In this document: piece after piece, positions 1 to 9,205 of the stretch | Numbering within the stretch: position 1 is the first letter of the stretch | Layout of the letters: every line of letters starts with the position of its first letter | Assembly (NCBI GenBank): GCA_031270285.1 | Contig: JAISXY010000066.1 | Span: 1 to 34,224 of the forward strand | From: Campylobacteraceae bacterium | GTDB lineage: Bacteria; Campylobacterota; Campylobacteria; Campylobacterales; Campylobacteraceae | Direction: 5' to 3' | DNA length: 34,224 nucleotides | Translations under genes and position numbers: made by a program | The notes under the pieces: model-generated | Database searches by the model: none | What the model was told of the DNA's origin: nothing | The model's input: the letters and a program-made list of their open reading frames with translations, nothing else

Positions 1-1145
1 GCGGCTAAAACCAAAGCCGAACTCGCTCTCAAATCCGTTGCCATGACATCGGCTCCTGTTAGTTTTGTAGGACCGTAAACTGTAGCCGTGTGGCTTGATA
101 ATTTTATATCGGCGCCCATTCGTAAAAGTTCGCTTACATGCATGAAGCGATTTTCAAACAGTCTTTCGTCAATAACGCTTGCGCCGTTCGCTTGAGTACA
201 AAGCGCCATGAATTGCGCCTGCATATCGGTCGGAAATCCGGGATATTCTACGGTTTGAATATCAACAGGCAAAATATCATCGGAGGGTTTTATATTGATA
301 GAATTTTCACTTTTTTCTATACGGTAACCCATGCAAGTAAGTTTTGCAATCAAAGCTTTCAAGTGTTCGCTTATGACATTTTTTAGCGTTATGTCGGAAT
401 TTGTAATAGCGCCCGCACAAAGATAAGTTCCCGCTTCAATTCTATCGGGTATGACCGTGATATCGTCAAGTTCAAGCAGTTTTCCGCCGCTTCCTTCTAT
501 CAGCAGTTCATCCGTGCCTGTGCCTTTTATCGTTACGCCGCCTCTGCTCAAAACTTCGCAAAGCTGCACAACTTCCGGTTCTTTAGCCACATTGCTCAAA
601 ATCGTCGTACCGTCTGCAAGCGCGGCTGCCATGATGATATTTTCACTGCCCGTTACGGTAATCTTATCAAAAATAATATTAGCGCCTTTGAGAGCTTTTT
701 TTGTTTTTGCTATAACATATCCTTGTTTTATCTCTATAAAAGCTCCCATCTGTTCCAGCGCTTTTAAATGCAAATCAATCGGCCGCTGACCTATAGCGCA
801 GCCTCCCGGCAGTGAAATTTCACAATGTCCGAAACGCGCAAGCAAAGGTCCTAAAGTCAATATGGAAGCCCTCATTTTTCGCACGATATCATAATTTGCA
901 CATGTAGAATTTACTCCGCTTGTATCTATCGTAACCTGATTATTTTCAAATTTTTGTTTTGCTCCCAGATTTTCAAGCAGTTGAAGAAGCGTTTTGACAT
1001 CTGCCACATTTGGAACATTGCCGATATTAACGGGTGTTTTACTTAAAAGCGTACATGCAAGCAAGGGCAGGGCGGCATTTTTTGCTCCCGAAATCGTTAC
1101 GCTGCCTTTTAACTTTTTATCGCCTTCTATCTCTAAATAATCCAT
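1..1145 (-). CDS. murA: UDP-N-acetylglucosamine 1-carboxyvinyltransferase (MurA), 3' end outside the window
   Basis: Reverse-strand translation from ATG at 1145: [50 protein letters not shown]..., a typical MurA N-terminus. Open to the window edge, so absent from the ORF track. Confidence 0.93.
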   Translation of the reverse strand, partial: MDYLEIEGDKKLKGSVTISGAKNAALPLLACTLLSKTPVNIGNVPNVADVKTLLQLLENLGAKQKFENNQVTIDTSGVNSTCANYDIVRKMRASILTLGPLLARFGHCEISLPGGCAIGQRPIDLHLKALEQMGAFIEIKQGYVIAKTKKALKGANIIFDKITVTGSENIIMAAALADGTTILSNVAKEPEVVQLCEVLSRGGVTIKGTGTDELLIEGSGGKLLELDDITVIPDRIEAGTYLCAGAITNSDITLKNVISEHLKALIAKLTCMGYRIEKSENSINIKPSDDILPVDIQTVEYPGFPTDMQAQFMALCTQANGASVIDERLFENRFMHVSELLRMGADIKLSSHTATVYGPTKLTGADVMATDLRASSALVLA

Positions 1146-1230
1146 AAAATCAATCCTTGTTTTTGGTTTATCATTGTAGTAAAAGTTTGTTTTATGTATC
1201 ATTATAGTCAAAATAAAAAAAGGTAATTAA

Positions 1231-1773
1231 GTGAATTTTCTTAAAAACGGTAAATTATACGGCGGCGTAACGATTTTTACTATCTGTTTTACCATAATCA
1301 TATTCCTGCTCCAAATGCTCTACAGCGACTTATCTGTCATTTTGGGACTTAACGTGCTTTTTTTAGAAGGATTTCTCTGGCAGCCTTTGAGTACGATGTT
1401 TGTACATGGCGGATTAGCGCATCTCGCTATGAATATGGCGGTTTTGTTTCAATTCGGCACATTAATAGAACAAGCAAGAGGAAAGAAGTTTTTTGTACTT
1501 TTGTATTATGCGGGCGGCATTGTAACTTCGCTGCTGACACTGGCGTATATCTATTTTTTTACGGATCATCAAATGAATGTTGTCGGTGCATCAGGCGCTA
1601 TATGTGTACTTATCGGCTGGATAGCGCAAAAAGACTCATTCAACAGACAAGGACTCATCATCGCCATACTGCTTATCTCTTTTTTACCTCTGCTTATCGG
1701 CATGAACATCGCATGGTACGCTCATCTGATAGGTTTTGGAGTAGGGTGGCTGATAGGAAAATTTTTTAGATAA
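1231..1773 (+). CDS. Rhomboid family intramembrane serine protease
   Basis: Multi-TM protein with HGGLAHLAMNM and the GASGAI active-site motif. GTG start preceded by a GG-containing SD. Confidence 0.9.
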   Translation: MNFLKNGKLYGGVTIFTICFTIIIFLLQMLYSDLSVILGLNVLFLEGFLWQPLSTMFVHGGLAHLAMNMAVLFQFGTLIEQARGKKFFVLLYYAGGIVTSLLTLAYIYFFTDHQMNVVGASGAICVLIGWIAQKDSFNRQGLIIAILLISFLPLLIGMNIAWYAHLIGFGVGWLIGKFFR

Positions 1774-1810
1774 AGCTGTAAAAATAGGGCGCTTTAAAAA
1801 GGAGAAATAG

Positions 1811-2305
1811 GTGAAAACTATCTATTTTTTAAGACATGCCAAGTCAGACTGGAGTGTTGAATGCGACGATTTTGATAGAAAATTAAACAAAAGAGGCGAA
1901 AATAACGCACTGTTCATGGCTGAAAGATTGGCAAAATACAAAGTAAAACCCGACATCATCATCTCATCGCCCGCAAAAAGAGCATTAAGCACTGTAAAAA
2001 TCATCGCCGACAGATTAAAACTGCCGAAAAAAGCAGTTGTAACCGATATAAATTTATATCTGACTCCGCCAAAAACTTATCTTGAAGTTATCCGTCAAAT
2101 TGACAACAGCCACAAAATAGTTTTCATGACAGGACACAATCCGACGATTACCGAAATTTGCGAAAGTTTAAGCGGTACGCATATCGGCAATATCCCCACA
2201 TGCGGGATTTTTTGTATGGAGTTTGATACGGAAACTTTCGGCACAATATCAGCAAATGAGGGCAAAAAGATATTTTTTGACTTTCCGAAAAAACATAATT
2301 ATTAA
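1811..2305 (+). CDS. SixA-like histidine phosphatase family protein
   Basis: N-terminal LRHAKSDW (RHG motif) and a later TGHNPTI motif. GTG start. Confidence 0.88.
   Translation: MKTIYFLRHAKSDWSVECDDFDRKLNKRGENNALFMAERLAKYKVKPDIIISSPAKRALSTVKIIADRLKLPKKAVVTDINLYLTPPKTYLEVIRQIDNSHKIVFMTGHNPTITEICESLSGTHIGNIPTCGIFCMEFDTETFGTISANEGKKIFFDFPKKHNY
2247..2300 (+). repeat. Direct repeat copy 1 (3' end of the sixA-like CDS)
   Basis: tatcagcaaatgagggcaaaaagatattttttgactttccgaaaaaacataatt. Matches 2868-2921 with 2 mismatches. Confidence 0.95.
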
Positions 2306-2373
2306 TTTAAAAATAAAGATAAAAATATATAATTTACCAAACAAAACAAGTAAATTCAAAAGAGGTAGTATTT

Positions 2374-2802
2374 ATGTCTAAAAACATTATTTTATCGGTT
2401 ATTTGCGGCAGTCTTATTTTAAGCGGATGCACTTTGTATGTTCCGCCTAAAACCACTCAGCGTGTAACTCCTGTTGAGCCGCTGGGCAGCAAGGAAATTT
2501 GTATCGTTGAAAACCCGAAAGTAAGACCACATTTTTTAGAAGTTTATCAACAGGTGATGGAAAGGAAAGGTTATACGATTACGATTTTAGAGCCGAATGA
2601 GACTGTTGTCTCTTGTCCGATAACTTCAACATATGTTGCCAACTGGGGCTTTAATGGGTTTGCAGCTTTTTTAAGACATGTAACAATAAATATTTTCAAA
2701 GATGGTTATTTAAAGGGTGAAGTGTATTATGAAAATCAGGGAAATTTTGTTAATGGCGAAGAGAAATTAACAGAACTTCTTAACCAATTGTTCCCCTTTT
2801 AA
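2374..2802 (+). CDS. Small lipoprotein, resembles Sbal_3080-type lipoproteins
   Basis: Lipobox LILSGC after a signal peptide (MSKNIILSVICGSLILSGC), 142 aa. SD AGAGG upstream. Confidence 0.75.
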   Translation: MSKNIILSVICGSLILSGCTLYVPPKTTQRVTPVEPLGSKEICIVENPKVRPHFLEVYQQVMERKGYTITILEPNETVVSCPITSTYVANWGFNGFAAFLRHVTINIFKDGYLKGEVYYENQGNFVNGEEKLTELLNQLFPF

Positions 2803-2820
2803 TTCTAATTTTAAAATTCA

Positions 2821-2855
2821 AAAGAGATAGATTTTAGCAATCTGTCTCTTTTTAT
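2821..2855 (+). terminator. Rho-independent terminator after the lipoprotein gene
   Basis: aaGAGATAGATTttagcAATCTGTCTCttttt: long stem with one G-U pair, followed by a T-run. Confidence 0.8.
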
Positions 2856-2867
2856 GCAAAAATCCCT

Positions 2868-2921
2868 TATCGGCGAATGAGGGCAAAAAGATATTTTTTG
2901 ACTTTCCGAAAAAACATAATT
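2868..2921 (+). repeat. Direct repeat copy 2 (orphan sixA 3'-end fragment)
   Basis: tatcggcgaatgagggcaaaaagatattttttgactttccgaaaaaacataatt. Same 54 bp as 2247-2300 with 2 differences, followed by an in-frame TGA. Confidence 0.95.
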
Positions 2922-2989
2922 GAAAAAGTAAAAAACTACGGAAGAGAGTAAAACTTTACCAAAAGCACTCCTTGTCAAGTTTAAATAAA

Positions 2990-3019
2990 TTAGTTTGAAA
3001 ATTGCAGTTCGCAAACTAA
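2990..3019. other. dif-like palindrome 1 (candidate XerH recombination site)
   Basis: TTAGTTTGaaaattgcagttcgCAAACTAA: perfect 8-bp outer arms, TTGAAAA/CTGCA-type core, about 330 bp upstream of xerH. Confidence 0.75.
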
Positions 3020-3025
3020 AAAAAG

Positions 3026-3050
3026 GTTTGAAAACTGCAATTTTCAATAC
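3026..3050. other. dif-like palindrome 2 (candidate XerH recombination site)
   Basis: GTTTGAAAACTGCAATTTTCAATAC with TTGAAAA...TTTTCAA arms. Same motif as palindrome 1, centres about 33 bp apart. Confidence 0.75.
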
Positions 3051-3168
3051 AAAAATAGAGTCAAAATTCCAAAAGCGTTCATTTGATACCTCTTCATGAA
3101 GCATTTTTTGCTTCTAAATACAATCGCTGCTTAAAGGTACTTACAGCTATATTTTACATATTTTATAT

Positions 3169-3216
3169 TTTGTAAAAAACGGCAAATTGCTCAAAAAATG
3201 CACACCGTTTTACAAA
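3169..3216. repeat. Inverted repeat / large hairpin between the dif-like sites and xerH
   Basis: TTTGTAAAAAACGG (3169-3182) pairs with CCGTTTTACAAA (3205-3216), with a 2-nt bulge. Confidence 0.6.
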
Positions 3217-3349
3217 TAATATTTTTAGTCAAAAAAGATACATAAAAATTTACATATTTATTTTTTATCTCTCTTTTTGAATTCAAAACAGAAAAATATG
3301 GTAAAATTTTTTTCAAAAGTTTTCAAAATAAAAACAAAAAAGGAAAAAT

Positions 3350-4429
3350 ATGAAATTTCCGATAGACTGCGAGGATGATTTTAACTCCACCCTGCTCTTT
3401 TGGGTATGCCGTTTTGTACGCGCAAAACTAAATTCGCTCTCAAATAAAGAGCTTAGAGACCCAAAAATCCTTCAAAATGTGATCATGGAGCTGACTAAAA
3501 CCACAAAGAGCATAAATGAGCTTGACGAACTTGTCAAAAGTGCCAGAAATGCGGGCTTAACAGGCATAAATACATATTTTACTCCACTCAAAAAACTGTA
3601 CGATATGCTCATTTTTCAAAAGCTTTACTCCATGAAACAGATAGACGAAGAGCTTTTAAGCGACTTTTTGGCAAGCAGCACAGGTGGACTTAGCGATGCC
3701 AGCAAGAAAAATCACAGAATGGCTGTTTTGTCCTTTTTCTCGTATCTTGATAAGCAAAACGAAGAAGAAGGTAAATCGCATGTATATAATATAGAATTGA
3801 AAAATTGGGGCGGAATTGTCGGCAAAAAAGGCGAAAAATTGCCCGAATTTATGAATGAAAACGAATTGAAGCGTTTTTTGGAAGCTATAGACAACTGCCC
3901 TTTTAAAAGCGTTGCTTTGAGGAACAGATTGATAGTAAAATTTATCGTATATACAGGCATTCGCGTTTCAGAGGCTTTGGGGCTTAAAATACGCGATATC
4001 AGCGAAGAAAAGGATTGTTTTGTTTTAAGAATCAGAGGCAAAGGCAATAAATACAGAGTTGTCATGCTAAAGCGGATGTTGGTAGAAAACGAGTTAAAAG
4101 AGCATATCAAAGCGTCTTTGCCAAATAAAGACGGGCTGCTTTTTTGCAACAAAAACGGCGTCAGACTAACGCAAGCTTATGTGAGCCGCATAGTAGAGCA
4201 GATGCTGACGATAGCCGGCATAAGAAAAGAGAAAAACGGCGCTCACATGTTAAGACATACATTTGCCACCCTGCTCTATCACAGAAGAAAAGATATAGTC
4301 CTTGTACAGGAAGCTTTGGGGCACGCAAGCCTCAATACTTCGCGTATTTATACCCATTTTGACAGCAATAAACTCAAAGAAGCAGCCAATGTAACCGAAG
4401 AGTTTATAAAAGATAAAATCAAAAAATAA
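3350..4429 (+). CDS. xerH: Tyrosine recombinase XerH
   Basis: Phage-integrase catalytic motifs (YTGIRVSEALGL, HMLRHTFATLL, LGHASLNTSRIYTH). N-terminus MKFPIDCEDDFNSTLLFWVCRFVRAKLNSLSNKEL resembles Campylobacter XerH. Confidence 0.92.
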   Translation: MKFPIDCEDDFNSTLLFWVCRFVRAKLNSLSNKELRDPKILQNVIMELTKTTKSINELDELVKSARNAGLTGINTYFTPLKKLYDMLIFQKLYSMKQIDEELLSDFLASSTGGLSDASKKNHRMAVLSFFSYLDKQNEEEGKSHVYNIELKNWGGIVGKKGEKLPEFMNENELKRFLEAIDNCPFKSVALRNRLIVKFIVYTGIRVSEALGLKIRDISEEKDCFVLRIRGKGNKYRVVMLKRMLVENELKEHIKASLPNKDGLLFCNKNGVRLTQAYVSRIVEQMLTIAGIRKEKNGAHMLRHTFATLLYHRRKDIVLVQEALGHASLNTSRIYTHFDSNKLKEAANVTEEFIKDKIKK

Positions 4430-4440
4430 AGCGGATAAAT

Positions 4441-5076
4441 TTGGAATTTCACATATGGCTTACGATGCTTATAGCATCTTTCATTATCAGTATCTCTCCT
4501 GGCGCGGGCGCTATAACGACCGTAAACAGCGCTTTAAATTATGGTTTTAAGCGTTCATTCGCCGCCATAATCGGTCTGCAAACAGGATATTTGATACAAA
4601 TAATTATAGTTTGTATCGGACTTGGCGGTATTATAGCCGCATCCGCACTGCTTTATAATATCGTCAAATGGTTTGGCGTTTTATATCTTATATATCTTGG
4701 CTTCATGCAGTTTCGCGCTTCTTCTGCTCATTTTAAGCGCGAAAAAACAGGTACGGAAAAAATATTTAAATTCTCATCTTTATTTAGTAAAGCCTGCCTT
4801 ATAAATCTTACCAATCCAAAAGCTACTATTTTTCTTTTAGCTTTTATACCGCAGTTTTTATCTTCCGACAAACCCCAGTTTATACAGCTTGCAGTCATCT
4901 GCACTACTTTGATTTGCGTTGATTTTATGGTGATGAGTGGCTATGGCGCACTTGGTCAGGCTATCAAAAAACGCATGAATAACAGTAAATTTATGCGTAT
5001 TCAAAATAAAATAACCGGCGCAGCTCTTATCGCCGCCGCACTGTTTTTGGCGCAAAGTAGTATTTCACAGGGTTGA
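4441..5076 (+). CDS. LysE/RhtB family amino-acid exporter
   Basis: ISPGAGAITTVNSALNYGFKRSFAAIIGLQTGYL and ACLINLTNPKATIFLLAFIPQF are LysE-type signatures. TTG start. Confidence 0.9.
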   Translation: MEFHIWLTMLIASFIISISPGAGAITTVNSALNYGFKRSFAAIIGLQTGYLIQIIIVCIGLGGIIAASALLYNIVKWFGVLYLIYLGFMQFRASSAHFKREKTGTEKIFKFSSLFSKACLINLTNPKATIFLLAFIPQFLSSDKPQFIQLAVICTTLICVDFMVMSGYGALGQAIKKRMNNSKFMRIQNKITGAALIAAALFLAQSSISQG

Positions 5077-5103
5077 TTTACATAATTTTACCTCTATATT
5101 TGA

Positions 5104-5109
5104 TATAAT
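5104..5109 (+). promoter_or_regulatory. Sigma70-like -10 element
   Basis: tttgaTATAATtc upstream of the small ORF at 5140. Confidence 0.55.
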
Positions 5110-5139
5110 TCAGATACTTTAATGTATAAAAGGAAAAAA

Positions 5140-5316
5140 ATGAATGATATGTTTGATGACTTAAAAGAGTTAAAGCAAAAATTAAAGCTGCAAAATGGCT
5201 TCCAGCAGGAAAATATAAAAAAGGGTCAAAAAGATAAAGCGGTTTCAAATGCAAGCGATAAAGAGAGCAGGCTTAAGGCAGAATTTAAAGAGTTCATGAA
5301 AGAGGCGGATATTTAA
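5140..5316 (+). CDS. Small conserved-type hypothetical protein (58 aa)
   Basis: ORF track starts at 5122, but the ATG at 5140 has the better SD (aaaAGGAaaaaaATG). Coding-like, followed closely by bpt. Confidence 0.6.
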   Translation: MNDMFDDLKELKQKLKLQNGFQQENIKKGQKDKAVSNASDKESRLKAEFKEFMKEADI

Positions 5317-5324
5317 ATAAAGCC

Positions 5325-6047
5325 ATGAAAGAGCAGCAAATAGTAGAATTTTCAACGCTTCCGTATGAATGTTCCTATCTAAAAAGCAAAACTTGTACTA
5401 TGCACTACAAGCATATTTTAAATTGTTCGTTTTCATTAAACAGCGCATTGGTTGAACGCGGCTGGCGGAGATTTGGTCTTTATTTTTCAAGACCAAACTG
5501 CAAAGAGTGCAAAGAGTGTGTAAATTTACGCATAAATGTAAAAAAATTTGAATTTTCCCGTTCGGCAAAACGTGTTTTGAAAAAAAATCATAATACCAAA
5601 ATGATTATATGTGAGCCTTCTTTGACACACATGCATTTGAAGCTTTATATGAAATATCACCAATACATGAGTGTTAAAAAGGGCTGGAAATACTACGAAT
5701 TGACTCCCAAAAACTATTTTGAGCTGCATGTGGCAGGATCTGATAAGTTCGGTAAAGAGATTTTATACTTTCATGAAGGCAAAATGATAGCCGTTGATTT
5801 GATAGATTTTACACACAACGGCATATCGTCCATATACTTTTTTTACGACCCCGACTACTCCAAACTTTCGCTTGGCAAATACTCTATTTATCAGCAGATT
5901 TTACTGGCGCAAAGAGAAGAGCTTGAGTGGATATATCTGGGTTATTTTGTAAAAGAGTGCCCGAGTTTGACGTATAAGGCAACATACAAACCGCACCAGT
6001 TATTGCAAGGCAGTCCCGAGATGGACGAGACGCCTTTGTGGCTGTAA
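5325..6047 (+). CDS. bpt: Aspartate/glutamate leucyl- (arginyl-) tRNA-protein transferase
   Basis: LPYECSYL, RFGLYFSRPNCKECKECVNLRI, SIYFFYDPDYSKLSLGKYSIYQQI motifs of the ATE/Bpt family. Confidence 0.92.
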   Translation: MKEQQIVEFSTLPYECSYLKSKTCTMHYKHILNCSFSLNSALVERGWRRFGLYFSRPNCKECKECVNLRINVKKFEFSRSAKRVLKKNHNTKMIICEPSLTHMHLKLYMKYHQYMSVKKGWKYYELTPKNYFELHVAGSDKFGKEILYFHEGKMIAVDLIDFTHNGISSIYFFYDPDYSKLSLGKYSIYQQILLAQREELEWIYLGYFVKECPSLTYKATYKPHQLLQGSPEMDETPLWL

Positions 6048-6077
6048 AACCGCCCTACTCTTTTTGGGTAAAATACT

Positions 6078-8015
6078 CTATTCTCTTGCCAATGCGTCTA
6101 TCGGATTTAAGTTTGATGCGTTGCGCGCCGGCATGTATCCAAATACAATACCTATCGCCATTGAAAAAAACAGAGCTATCAAAACGGCATTCAAAGACAA
6201 AATCATATTAAAATCATCAACAAGATTGTTGAATGCAAAGCTAAATAGTCCCGCCAATAAAACCCCCACAGCTCCGCCTATCAAGCACAATAAAACGGCT
6301 TCGGTTAAAAACTGTTCAAGTATATTTTTGCGTTTAGCCCCGATAGCCATTCTGATGCCTATCTCTTTGGTTCTCTCAGTTACGGATACGAGCATGATAT
6401 TCATAACTCCTATACCGCCTACCACAAGTGCGATAACGGCTATGGAAGAGACTAAAAGCGTCATAGTATTGGTTACGTCTTCAACTATTTTTCGTACGCT
6501 GTCGCTGTTTATGGTAAAAAAATCCTTCTTTCCATGAAGAGCGCTCAAAACTTTTACCAGATTGTCTTCAGCCAGATGTGAGTTTATATCGTCTGAAATC
6601 TTTACCGTTATACCCGCTATCTCTTGATTTCCGACTATCTTATACATAGCCGTAGTGTATGGGGTGTATATGTTTAGATTCATATTGACAGGTCCGAACT
6701 CGTCCTCTTTTGCCATAACTCCTATGATTCTCAAAGGCTGTCTATTGAATATGATAATCTCTCCAAGCGCATCGCGAGTGCCAAAAATCTCTTTTTGCGT
6801 ATTTTGGTCTATGATCGCTACCGCCGCCGCACTTTTGACTTCCGAAGCGTTAAATCTCCTGCCGCTTTGCAGCTTTTTATTGTTTACCTCAAGAAATTCC
6901 GCGCTCACGCCGCTTAAAGAAGAGAGCAGCGACAGATTTTTATAGACTATCAAGCCTTGCGCAGCTATATTTGGACTGACGCTGTCAACATAGCTAAGTT
7001 TTGAAAGAACCTCCGTGTCGCTTATCTTCAATGTTTTTATCTTATTTGCCTCTTTATCGCCAAATCCGCCGCCGGGCAGTATTATGATCGTATTTGAACC
7101 TATGGAGTTTAGACTTGACATAATTTTCTCCTGTGAACCGTTGCCGAGCGCAACAATAGAAGCTACGGAGGCTATGCCTATTATGATTCCAAGCGTTGTC
7201 AGTAAAGACCTCATTTTGTGCGTTTTAACAGCTTTAAGCGACATTTTAAAACTCTCATAAAACTGATACCTCATGTAACTAAATCTGCTTTTTTTCTTTA
7301 TCGTTTCCGTATTTTGCGTCTTATATGCAGCGCCGCTTTTTGTCGTATCGGATATGATCTCTCCGTCTTTTATCTCAATGATTCTGTTTGCGTACGAAGC
7401 GATATTTTGGTCATGAGTTACCAAAATGATAGTATGACCCTTTTTGTGTAAATCTTTAATGATATCCATGACAACTTCGCCGCTTTTACTGTCAAGCGCA
7501 CCTGTGGGTTCATCGGCAAGTATGATTTCGCCGCCGTTTATGAGCGCGCGGGCGATGCTTACTCTTTGCTGCTGACCTCCGGACAGTTCGTTCGGTCTGT
7601 TTTCAGCCCTGTTTTCAAGTCCGAAATCATATAAAAGCTTTCTCGCTTTTTCCACTCTTGTTTTGTTTTCTAAGCCGTAATATACGCAAGGCAGAGCGAT
7701 ATTTTCAAGTGCGCTTAAACTCGTTAAAAGGTTATATCTTTGAAATATAAAACCAAATGTTTTACATCTAAGTTCAGCATGAGCGTCTTTGTCCATGTCG
7801 GCAACTTCAACGCCGTTTATCCTATATGAGCCTGACGATGGGGAATCCAAACAGCCAAAAATATTCATAAGCGTTGATTTGCCCGAACCAGACTGCCCCA
7901 TAACAGCGATAAAATCGCCCTTATCTATAGACAGGCTTATATTTTTGAGCGCATATAATTTATCGCCTCCAAGACTAAAATATTTGCTTACATTTTTCAT
8001 CTCTATTATTTTCAT
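6078..8015 (-). CDS. macB: MacB-type ABC transporter, fused ATPase and permease
   Basis: GQSGSGKSTLMN Walker A, LSGGQQQRVSIARAL, ILADEPTGALD. C-terminal MacB permease (MLVSVTERTKEIGIRMAIGAKR). Confidence 0.95.
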   Translation of the reverse strand: MKIIEMKNVSKYFSLGGDKLYALKNISLSIDKGDFIAVMGQSGSGKSTLMNIFGCLDSPSSGSYRINGVEVADMDKDAHAELRCKTFGFIFQRYNLLTSLSALENIALPCVYYGLENKTRVEKARKLLYDFGLENRAENRPNELSGGQQQRVSIARALINGGEIILADEPTGALDSKSGEVVMDIIKDLHKKGHTIILVTHDQNIASYANRIIEIKDGEIISDTTKSGAAYKTQNTETIKKKSRFSYMRYQFYESFKMSLKAVKTHKMRSLLTTLGIIIGIASVASIVALGNGSQEKIMSSLNSIGSNTIIILPGGGFGDKEANKIKTLKISDTEVLSKLSYVDSVSPNIAAQGLIVYKNLSLLSSLSGVSAEFLEVNNKKLQSGRRFNASEVKSAAAVAIIDQNTQKEIFGTRDALGEIIIFNRQPLRIIGVMAKEDEFGPVNMNLNIYTPYTTAMYKIVGNQEIAGITVKISDDINSHLAEDNLVKVLSALHGKKDFFTINSDSVRKIVEDVTNTMTLLVSSIAVIALVVGGIGVMNIMLVSVTERTKEIGIRMAIGAKRKNILEQFLTEAVLLCLIGGAVGVLLAGLFSFAFNNLVDDFNMILSLNAVLIALFFSMAIGIVFGYMPARNASNLNPIDALARE

Positions 8016-8023
8016 ATTTTACC

Positions 8024-9196
8024 TTATAAGTCAAAGCCTTCCGGTATTTCGCTCTCTTTAGCTTCAATCTCTTTTGCCGACATTTGCGTTACTACGACCT
8101 CTTCGCCCTCTTTAAGTCCGCTTTTTACCTCTATCGTCAAATAATCCGACAATCCCGTGGTTATCTCCTTTACATGTACCTTTTTATCTGCAATGGTTCT
8201 GACATATTTGCGCCCGTTTTGTTCATAAACGGCAGTTACGGGTATGACCAAAATATTATCAAGAGTCTCTATCTCTATAGCGTTTTGGGTCGTCATGCCT
8301 ATGCGAAGTTTTCCCTCGTCGTTTGCTATTTCAGCCCTCCCGTAATAATATACGGCTTGATTTGGCTCTGTAACGCCGTTATATTTATCGTTGGTAAGCG
8401 TAGTCAGCGCAGGGTCTATGGACTTGATAGACGTTTCGTAAACAGTATCGTCCGAAAGTATGGAAAATTTCACTTTTTGTCCGGATTTTACCTTCAAAAT
8501 ATCTCCCTCGGATACCTCTATAAGTATCTCAACCATACTCAAATCCGCAATCTGTGCGATAGTCGGGGTATTCATCATGGCATTTACAGTTTGTCCGACT
8601 TTCACAGGCAAAGATACGACGGTTCCATCAAGCGGAGAAGTTATAACCGTGTAAGCCAGATTTTTATCGGCAGTTTCAAAAGCGATTTGGGTCTGTTTTA
8701 TCAATGAAGCCATTTCAACTACTCTGGTTTTGGCCGCTTCATACTCATTTTCAATATTTTCAAACTCTTGCTTTGAGACGGCATCATCATGAAGCAGTAT
8801 TTGCGCCCTTTCGTACTTGGATACCGCTGTTTTCAGGGCTATTTGCGAAGATTTCAGTTGAGCTTTGTAGGTATCCAGCTTAGCCGCCGTTGTATTAAGC
8901 TCGTTTCTTTGCGAAGTAGAGTCTATCATAGCTATCAAATCGCCTTTTTTGACCTTGTCTCCTATCTTCACATGTATTGTTTCTATCTGACCGGACGCCT
9001 GTGCGCCGACATTTACCAGCTTTATAGCACCCACTTCGCCTATGGCATTTACGCTTTTGCTTATGCTGCCGATTTTAACTTTTTCAGTTATGTAGCTCAC
9101 ATTTTCACTGTTTTTGAAAAACCAAAAACAGACTAAAGCTGCAAGCAGCACAACTAATAGTATGATTGTTATTTTTTTATATTTTTTTATACTCAT
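8024..9196 (-). CDS. macA: MacA-type periplasmic adaptor (membrane fusion) protein
   Basis: Single N-terminal TM, GAQASGQIETIHVKIGDKVKKGDLIAMIDS lipoyl-like domain. Directly upstream of macB. Confidence 0.92.
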   Translation of the reverse strand: MSIKKYKKITIILLVVLLAALVCFWFFKNSENVSYITEKVKIGSISKSVNAIGEVGAIKLVNVGAQASGQIETIHVKIGDKVKKGDLIAMIDSTSQRNELNTTAAKLDTYKAQLKSSQIALKTAVSKYERAQILLHDDAVSKQEFENIENEYEAAKTRVVEMASLIKQTQIAFETADKNLAYTVITSPLDGTVVSLPVKVGQTVNAMMNTPTIAQIADLSMVEILIEVSEGDILKVKSGQKVKFSILSDDTVYETSIKSIDPALTTLTNDKYNGVTEPNQAVYYYGRAEIANDEGKLRIGMTTQNAIEIETLDNILVIPVTAVYEQNGRKYVRTIADKKVHVKEITTGLSDYLTIEVKSGLKEGEEVVVTQMSAKEIEAKESEIPEGFDL

Positions 9197-9205
9197 TGCC
9201 GCTTC

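Noticed and set aside
451-789. ORFs 138..386 and 451..789 (+)
   Set aside because: Antisense to murA; low-complexity serine-rich translation.
2811-3104. ORF 2811..3104 (-), 97 aa
   Set aside because: Runs through the terminator, the duplicated sixA tail and both dif-like palindromes; AT-rich non-coding translation.
4144-4362. ORF 4144..4362 (+) inside xerH
   Set aside because: Alternate frame of a confidently identified xerH.
8084-9136. Long + strand ORFs at 8084..8707 and 8789..9136
   Set aside because: Antisense to a confidently identified macA.
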